Program-made: the position numbers and the translations under genes
Notes under the pieces: generated by a model
Told to the model about the DNA's origin: nothing
What the model saw: the letters and a program-made list of their open reading frames with translations, nothing else
Database searches by the model: none
Shown: one piece after another, positions 7,032 through 11,219 of the stretch
Numbering within the stretch: the first letter of the stretch is position 1
Layout of the letters: each line of letters opens with the position of its first letter
Assembly: GCA_944391255.1 (NCBI GenBank)
Contig: CALXSW010000041.1
Location: 1-11,219 of the forward strand
Reading direction: 5' to 3'
Origin: an uncultured Clostridia bacterium
Lineage (GTDB): Bacteria > Bacillota > Clostridia > UBA1381
DNA length: 11,219 bases

Positions 7032-8934
7032 AACGTATGAGAATCTAAGCGAAAGCCCGGATCTCCTTAAAGCCTGCAAGATGCCGCTTGTGCCGCTGGC
7101 TCACACGGTGCAGACTGCTCATGTTGATGTGGCGCTGAGCATAAGCGGCGATTTTATAAGAGCGGAATGTGTTCCGGCGGAAACGGCGATGACTGTGGTC
7201 CCTTGCACTGAGGATTCGGCAGGGCGAAGCAGTGGTGCAGCGCCGCATATGCTGTTTGATAATTTAAAATATACGGCTGGCGATGCGCGGGAATATAACG
7301 CGGATCCTAAAACAGCAGATAATTATGAAGCATACTGCGAACAGCTTGGCAAATGGTGTGATGACGATGGCTGCCCTGACTTTGTAAAAGCGGTTTATAG
7401 ATATGTGATCAAGGGACGCCTTATACATGATCTTGAGAACAGCGGAATATTGAGCTATGGATCCGGAAAACTAAAATGGAACGGGAGCAGCTCAAATAAG
7501 CCGTCGGGAGAAATATGGGGCGTATTCGTTAAGTTCAGTGTTTTTGATGCGAACGGGGAGGAAATGGATGTTGAGCCTGTTATGAAAGCATATGCGGAAT
7601 ATGACAGAGCAAGACGCGATAATATTCGAACATGCTATGCAACGGGAAAAAAATCAGCTGTAACATATAAGCATCCGGCAAAAATAAGATACAACGGTGA
7701 CAGCGCAAGGCTAATATCGTCAAATGATAAAAGCGGATATACATTCAGAGGGCGATATCGTTTGCCGGAGGATGCTGTTGGTGTGGGTTATGAGGTATCT
7801 CATAAGGCACACAGCGCTTTGAGGTGGCTTATAGCGAACCAGGCGTTCAAAGTGGGAGATAAAACTGTTATCGTATGGTCTGTAGGAACGAATGATATAC
7901 CGGATGTTATGGGGGATTCGGTGTCATTTTTCGGCGAGGATGAACCTGATAAATTCGGTTACACTTCGCTTGAAACATATGCAAAAAACGTTGAGCTTGC
8001 AGTCAACAGCTATGCGCATAGTGACCTTTATGTGCCTGTAAAAAGCAATATGATAGTTATAATGATACTTGAAGGAGCTACTCCGGGAAGACTATCTATA
8101 AGCTATTACAGGGAGCTGACAGATTTTGACTATTTGGAAAATATTAAATCGTGGCATAAGAGCTGCGTATGGAATCACAGCTACAGATATATCAAAGAGG
8201 AAATAGATCAGGAGAACGGAAAGAAAAAAGAAGTGCGCCATTATATAAAATATACAGGCGCTCCGTCGATACCTGATATAATTTCAGCAGTGTACGGACC
8301 TAATGTGGATGATAAGCTCAAGAAGAAACTGGTTGAAATATTGATAGCGTGTGTGGCAGAGCGAAAAAAGATCCTATATGAGATAATTATGGAAGGTGTA
8401 GCGAGAGTTTCGGCGCCTGAGGGCATGGAAGAATGGGATATAAGTAAATCAACGAGCATTGTATGCGCTTTGATAAGAAAATATTATTATGATAAAGGAG
8501 AAGTAATAGATATGGCTTTAGACAGAGAAAATAATGACCGCAGCTATTTGTTCGGAAGAGCCTTAGCGTATGCGGAAAGGATCGAATCTTATGCTAATTA
8601 TCTGGCGGAAGAAAAAAGAGTGCCGAATGCGCGCAAGTACCGAAGCAAGTTCAGAACACAGCCGGCAAGAACGTGGGCGATAATAGATGATAAATTGGAG
8701 CCATATATAGAGCGGCTTTATAAGACAAATAAAAGCGGTCTTGTGATGAAGTGGTATTCAGAGCTGCAGGATATAATTTCGAGATTGTCCGAGAACGAGT
8801 TTATGGACAGCAGAGCGCTTGATCCGAAATATCTTCTTGGCTATGCCGCGCAGATGACGGAGTTTGGCATAAAAAAACAGACAGAACTTGATAGTGAAAA
8901 CGAGGAAGATAAAATAGAAAGTGTTGAAGACTGA
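7006..8934 (+). CDS. cas8c: Cas8c (Csd1) Cascade large subunit, type I-C
   Basis: Cas8c is the large subunit that recognises the PAM (TTC in studied I-C systems) and helps open target DNA. The 642-residue protein shows Csd1-family stretches, among them ATPGRLSISYYRELTDFDY, the nearby KSCVWNHSYRYI, and PSIPDIISAVYG. I chose ATG 7006 because AGGAGG (6991-6996) lies nine bases upstream and the protein then starts MAWMTRLYETYENL, like family members. The in-frame ATG at 6949 would add 19 basic residues read inside cas5d and has no such site. The gene overlaps cas5d by 26 bases; its stop is 21 bases before cas7. The C-terminal 140 residues are probably also made separately as Cas11c. No frameshift or truncation is seen. 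Confidence 0.95.
   Translation: MAWMTRLYETYENLSESPDLLKACKMPLVPLAHTVQTAHVDVALSISGDFIRAECVPAETAMTVVPCTEDSAGRSSGAAPHMLFDNLKYTAGDAREYNADPKTADNYEAYCEQLGKWCDDDGCPDFVKAVYRYVIKGRLIHDLENSGILSYGSGKLKWNGSSSNKPSGEIWGVFVKFSVFDANGEEMDVEPVMKAYAEYDRARRDNIRTCYATGKKSAVTYKHPAKIRYNGDSARLISSNDKSGYTFRGRYRLPEDAVGVGYEVSHKAHSALRWLIANQAFKVGDKTVIVWSVGTNDIPDVMGDSVSFFGEDEPDKFGYTSLETYAKNVELAVNSYAHSDLYVPVKSNMIVIMILEGATPGRLSISYYRELTDFDYLENIKSWHKSCVWNHSYRYIKEEIDQENGKKKEVRHYIKYTGAPSIPDIISAVYGPNVDDKLKKKLVEILIACVAERKKILYEIIMEGVARVSAPEGMEEWDISKSTSIVCALIRKYYYDKGEVIDMALDRENNDRSYLFGRALAYAERIESYANYLAEEKRVPNARKYRSKFRTQPARTWAIIDDKLEPYIERLYKTNKSGLVMKWYSELQDIISRLSENEFMDSRALDPKYLLGYAAQMTEFGIKKQTELDSENEEDKIESVED
8494..8514 (+). promoter_or_regulatory. 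Internal ribosome binding site for Cas11c
   Basis: AAAGGAG (8494-8500) lies inside cas8c, 11 bases before the in-frame ATG at 8512. It is as strong as the sites used by the other cas genes, though the spacing is slightly long. Such internal initiation in cas8c is established for type I-C systems. Confidence 0.75.
8512..8934 (+). CDS. cas11c: Cas11c small subunit, internal translation product of cas8c
   Basis: Type I-C Cascade contains a small subunit made by independent translation from within cas8c. Here the predicted product is 140 residues, starting MALDRENNDRSYLFGRALAY (Cas8c residue 503) and sharing frame and stop with cas8c. The MALD...YLFGR start matches the point where the small subunit begins in described I-C systems. 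The protein is predicted to be mainly helical, with an acidic tail (ELDSENEEDKIESVED). Cas11 lines the belly of Cascade along the crRNA and target strand and supports stable R-loop formation. The ribosome binding site and start are seen in the sequence; separate expression is inferred from the family. Confidence 0.8.
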   Translation: MALDRENNDRSYLFGRALAYAERIESYANYLAEEKRVPNARKYRSKFRTQPARTWAIIDDKLEPYIERLYKTNKSGLVMKWYSELQDIISRLSENEFMDSRALDPKYLLGYAAQMTEFGIKKQTELDSENEEDKIESVED

Positions 8935-8955
8935 TAAAGAAAAGGAGAAAATAAA

Positions 8956-9795
8956 ATGGCAGTATTAAATAATAAAATAGATTTTACAGTAATTTTCGCA
9001 GTAAAGAAGGCTAATCCAAATGGAGATCCGCTTGATGGAAACAGACCGAGAGTTGATTATGATGGATACGGTGAAGTATCTGATGTGTGCATTAAAAGAA
9101 AGATAAGAAACAGACTTCAGGATATGGGCGAGAAAATATTTGTGCAGTCAGATGAGCGCAGCGATGACGGCTGCAGAAGTTTAAGAGAGAGAGCGGAATC
9201 CTGCGCGGAGCTTAAAGCTATAAAAAAGGATGCGGTTAAATATGCCGAGGTGGCGTGCAGAGAATGGATGGATGTTCGCAGCTTTGGACAGGTATTTGCA
9301 TTTAAGGGTGTTGATGTTTCTGTTGGTGTGAGAGGCCCTGTGACAGTTCAGACAGCTGTCAGCGCCGCACCTGTAGACACGTTCAGTATGCAGATCACAA
9401 AGAGCGTTAACAGCGAGACAAAAGATAAAAAAGCGTCAGACACTATGGGAATGAAGCATAGAGTTGATTATGGTGTTTATAAATTTAACGGAAGCATAAA
9501 TGTTCAGCTGGCTGAAAAGACTGGATTTACTGATGAAGATGCGCAGAAGATAAAGAAGGCGCTTGAAACGTTGTTTGAAAATGACTGTTCATCAGCGCGT
9601 CCGGAAGGAAGCATGGAGATTTTAAAGGTCTATTGGTGGCAGCATAACTGCAAGTCTGGCCAGTATCCGGCTATAAAGGTCCATAACACAGTAAGCATAA
9701 AAGTTGAGAATGATGGAAGACATTTTGAGGATTATCATATAAATTATACTCCTCTTGAAGGTCTTGATGCGGAAATTTACGATGCTTTACAATGA
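8956..9795 (+). CDS. cas7: Cas7 (Csd2) Cascade backbone subunit, type I-C
   Basis: Several copies of Cas7 polymerise along the spacer part of the crRNA to form the Cascade backbone. The 279-residue protein has the family N-terminus NKIDFTVIFAVKKANPNGDP with LDGNRPR, the central RSFGQVFAF and the GVRGPVTVQ stretch, and the SITKS-like segment MQITKSVNSE typical of Csd2. Length is normal. AGGAG at 8943-8947 precedes the ATG by eight bases, in the 21-base gap after cas8c. It overlaps the start of cas4 by 14 bases, indicating coupled translation. No abnormality seen. Confidence 0.96.
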   Translation: MAVLNNKIDFTVIFAVKKANPNGDPLDGNRPRVDYDGYGEVSDVCIKRKIRNRLQDMGEKIFVQSDERSDDGCRSLRERAESCAELKAIKKDAVKYAEVACREWMDVRSFGQVFAFKGVDVSVGVRGPVTVQTAVSAAPVDTFSMQITKSVNSETKDKKASDTMGMKHRVDYGVYKFNGSINVQLAEKTGFTDEDAQKIKKALETLFENDCSSARPEGSMEILKVYWWQHNCKSGQYPAIKVHNTVSIKVENDGRHFEDYHINYTPLEGLDAEIYDALQ

Positions 9796-10456
9796 GGAGG
9801 ATTTTCTGAGCATTTCAGGTATACAGCATTTTGTGTTTTGCCGCCGGCAATGGGCTCTGATACATATTGAGCAGCAGTGGGATGAAAATATCTATACTGT
9901 TGATGGGAAGATATTTCATAATAACGCACATAATGGAATGCAGAAGGAGGTTCGCGGCAATATAATAATAACGCGCGGACTACCTGTATTTTCGCGCGAG
10001 CTGGGTATTAACGGAATATGCGATGTCGTTGAATTCAAGCGAGATCCAGATGGGATAAACTTATTTGGGACAGATGGCAAGTGGCAGCCGGTGCCTATAG
10101 AATATAAGGTAGGTAAACCGAAAGAGGATGATTGTGACGCGCTTCAGTTATTGGCTCAAGCTGTATGCCTGGAAGAAATGCTTTCATGCGATATAAAAAA
10201 AGGATATTTATTTTACGGAAATACAAGACACAGAACCGAGATCGTCTTTTCGGATGAGCTGCGAAAAAGGCTTTCAGATATAACAAATGAAATGCATGAA
10301 TATTACAAGAGAAGCAGAACTCCAAATGTAAAGAAAACAAAACGATGTAAAAATTGTTCGATAAGAGATCTGTGTTTGCCGGATATGATGAAATATAGTT
10401 CAGCGAAAAAATATATGCAGAATCGTATAATGGAGATGGAAAATGAGAGTGATTAA
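9782..10456 (+). CDS. cas4: Cas4 RecB-like nuclease, type I-C adaptation
   Basis: Cas4 trims and PAM-selects prespacers before integration and works physically with Cas1-Cas2. The 224-residue protein has the RecB-nuclease residues H46 (GKIFHNNAH), D81 (GICDVVEF) and E107-x-K109 (IEYKVGKPK), plus the four cysteines for an iron-sulphur cluster: C20 in FCRRQW and C189, C192, C198 in RCKNCSIRDLC. I chose ATG 9782 because homologues begin at this point (short acidic lead into LSISGIQHF); ATG 9767 behind GAAGG (9757-9761) is an alternative five residues longer. It overlaps cas7 by 14 bases and the cas1 remnant by 14 bases. It looks intact, so it has outlived a functional Cas1 partner at this locus. 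Confidence 0.93.
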   Translation: MLYNEEDFLSISGIQHFVFCRRQWALIHIEQQWDENIYTVDGKIFHNNAHNGMQKEVRGNIIITRGLPVFSRELGINGICDVVEFKRDPDGINLFGTDGKWQPVPIEYKVGKPKEDDCDALQLLAQAVCLEEMLSCDIKKGYLFYGNTRHRTEIVFSDELRKRLSDITNEMHEYYKRSRTPNVKKTKRCKNCSIRDLCLPDMMKYSSAKKYMQNRIMEMENESD

Positions 10457-10607
10457 AAACACGATGTATGTTACAGAGCCTAAAGCATATCTTGCTCTCG
10501 ACGGTGAAAATATAATCGTGCTGCGTGATGAGGAAGAAACTTTAAGATATCCTCTTCATCTTATAAGGGGTGATACTGACGCCTATCCGCCGCTCCTGTG
10601 GAAATAG
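10443..10607 (+). pseudogene. cas1: cas1 remnant with large in-frame internal deletion
   Basis: Cas1 is the integrase that inserts new spacers; I-C Cas1 proteins are about 340 residues. The gene here encodes 54. Residues 1-39 (MRVIKNTMYVTEPKAYLALD, then GENIIVLRDEEETLRYPLH) are the normal Cas1 N-terminal beta domain, and the last 14 or so (RGDTDAYPPLLWK) are the normal extreme C-terminus, joined without a frameshift near residue 40 (around 10560). Roughly 285-290 residues are missing, including the whole helical domain with the metal-binding Glu/His/Asp, so no integrase activity is possible. Both ends remain clearly recognisable and both joins to neighbours are canonical: 14-base overlap with cas4, and a stop just before the cas2 ribosome binding site. 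The deletion therefore looks recent, or reflects an assembly error. I find no mobile-element scar at the junction. Confidence 0.85.
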
Positions 10608-10618
10608 TGAGGTGGAAA

Positions 10619-10909
10619 ATGCTATTGTTGATAACGTATGATGTGAATACAGAAACAAGCGCCGGAAAGAAACGCCTTAGGCGGGTAGCGAAGCAATGCC
10701 AAAATTTTGGTCAGCGCGTGCAGAATTCTGTTTTTGAATGTGTAGTGGATCCCGCAATGGCAAAAGAACTTAAGTATAAACTTGAGCAGATAATCGATAA
10801 AGAAAAAGACAGCCTGCGTTTTTACAACCTTGGATCAAATTATAAAAATAAGATAGAACATATAGGTGCAAAAGCATCAATAGATGTTGATGATACTATA
10901 ATTATATGA
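10619..10909 (+). CDS. cas2: Cas2 adaptation protein, type I-C
   Basis: Cas2 dimers bridge two Cas1 dimers in the spacer integration complex. The 96-residue protein has the ferredoxin-like Cas2 start MLLLITYDVNTETSAG, the conserved RVAKQCQNFGQRVQNSVFEC and the late SLRFYNLGSN-x-HIGAK stretch; length is that of I-C Cas2. ATG 10619 is chosen because it gives the family N-terminus and follows GAGGTGG (10609-10615); an in-frame GTG at 10598 would add seven residues overlapping the cas1 remnant. The protein looks intact although Cas1 is not, so spacer acquisition would need Cas1 supplied from elsewhere. The C-terminus (DVDDTIII) ends directly at the leader. Confidence 0.96.
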   Translation: MLLLITYDVNTETSAGKKRLRRVAKQCQNFGQRVQNSVFECVVDPAMAKELKYKLEQIIDKEKDSLRFYNLGSNYKNKIEHIGAKASIDVDDTIII

Positions 10910-10952
10910 GTGCGGATCATATGCTCACATAAAAATTGTGAGGGATTCGCAC
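10910..10952 (+). other. Nested stem-loop directly after cas2
   Basis: GTGCGGATC (10910-10918) pairs with GATTCGCAC (10944-10952) over nine positions with one G-U wobble. Inside it CTCACA (10924-10929) pairs with TGTGAG (10937-10942) over a TAAAAAT loop. It starts on the base after the cas2 stop codon. There is no T tract, so it is not a standard terminator; it may stabilise the 3' end of the cas mRNA or weakly terminate it. Confidence 0.6.
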
Positions 10953-11070
10953 CTGATTATTAAGCAAAAATCGATAGCTTTATACTATTAATTATATAGT
11001 TAATTAAGAAAAATATAGAATTTGTATAATTAAATGAGATATATGCAGGAATAAATTGTTGATTTTTGCA
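10910..11070 (+). promoter_or_regulatory. CRISPR leader
   Basis: This 161-base AT-rich stretch lies between the cas2 stop and the first repeat, on the side and in the orientation expected for the leader. It begins with a nested stem-loop (10910-10952) and contains TATAAT at 11025-11030, which could serve as the -10 of an array promoter with transcription starting about 35 bases before repeat 1; no good -35 is seen. The last bases before the repeat are TTGATTTTTGCA. Confidence 0.7.
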
Positions 11071-11168
11071 GTCGTGCCCCTCGCGGGCACGTGGATTGAA
11101 ATTCCGGTCGCGCAAACCAGAAAATCAAGCGTGCAAGTCGTGCCCCTCGCGGGCACGTGGATTGAAAT
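11071..11168 (+). CRISPR. Type I-C CRISPR array: two repeats, one spacer visible
   Basis: Two identical 32-nt repeats (11071-11102 and 11137-11168) begin GTCGTGCCCC and end GTGGATTGAAAT, a classical I-C repeat form. CGTGCCC and GGGCACG pair over 7 bp around a CTCGC loop. Cutting at the 3' base of the stem, as Cas5d does, leaves an 11-nt 5' handle TGGATTGAAAT, the known I-C handle length. The single complete spacer (11103-11136) is 34 nt. Orientation follows the cas operon, leader on the left. Confidence 0.95.
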
Positions 11169-11219
11169 GATGAAATATCAGAGCCGACAACAGAATTTAC
11201 AGCATACTCAAGAGTGCTC
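11169..11219. other. Sequence after repeat 2, no third repeat
   Basis: With a spacer length of 34, a third repeat should begin near 11203, leaving 17 of its bases visible. Positions 11203-11219 do not resemble the repeat start, nor does any other offset in these 51 bases. Either the array ends at repeat 2, the second spacer is unusually long, or something is inserted. A short inverted repeat ACTC-AA-GAGT lies at the right edge. The window ends before this can be settled. Confidence 0.7.

Noticed and set aside
10385..10396. 12-base identity between cas4 and the repeat-2/following-sequence junction (11167-11178), as a possible self-target
   Set aside because: It is AT-rich, includes repeat bases, does not extend further and lacks a TTC PAM; chance is sufficient.
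10443..10607. The 54-residue frame as a new small protein gene
   Set aside because: Both halves read as the two ends of Cas1 and it sits in the cas1 position, so a deletion remnant explains it better.

Overview
The window reads as chromosomal DNA of a Gram-positive, low-to-moderate GC bacterium, most likely a member of the Clostridia. Grounds: strong AGGAGG-type ribosome binding sites before most genes, sigma-A-like promoters, frequent AGA/ATA/GGA codons, and Clostridia-like protein sequences. I cannot name the species from sequence alone.

Layout. Positions 1-1307 (minus strand) hold the N-terminal two thirds of feoB, the ferrous iron transporter, running off the left edge behind its own promoter and a near-palindromic operator candidate. 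A divergent tRNA-Leu(UAG) with an almost ideal promoter and a rho-independent terminator follows (1453-1625). After a gene-free stretch with an orphan terminator hairpin comes a membrane-bound PAS-GGDEF diguanylate cyclase (1985-3535), closed by a long hairpin terminator (3606-3669).

Positions 3951-11168 are a type I-C CRISPR-Cas locus in canonical order: cas3, cas5d, cas8c (with an internal start for the small subunit Cas11c), cas7, cas4, cas1, cas2, leader, array. All genes are on the plus strand and tightly packed or overlapping, so probably one operon from a promoter near 3775-3803. The interference genes look intact: Cas3 has its HD and helicase motifs, Cas5d has the Tyr/Lys/His processing residues, and Cas7, Cas8c and Cas11c are full length.

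The adaptation module is not intact. The gene between cas4 and cas2 encodes only 54 residues: about 39 from the Cas1 N-terminus joined in frame to the last 14 or so of the Cas1 C-terminus, with the catalytic core missing. The visible array has two identical 32-nt repeats and a single 34-nt spacer; no third repeat appears where it should. Together this suggests a locus that can still process crRNA and interfere but cannot acquire spacers by itself. An assembly collapse is the main alternative and should be excluded. A further curiosity is that the 11 bases directly before the cas3 ATG match the crRNA 5' handle of this repeat at 10 positions.
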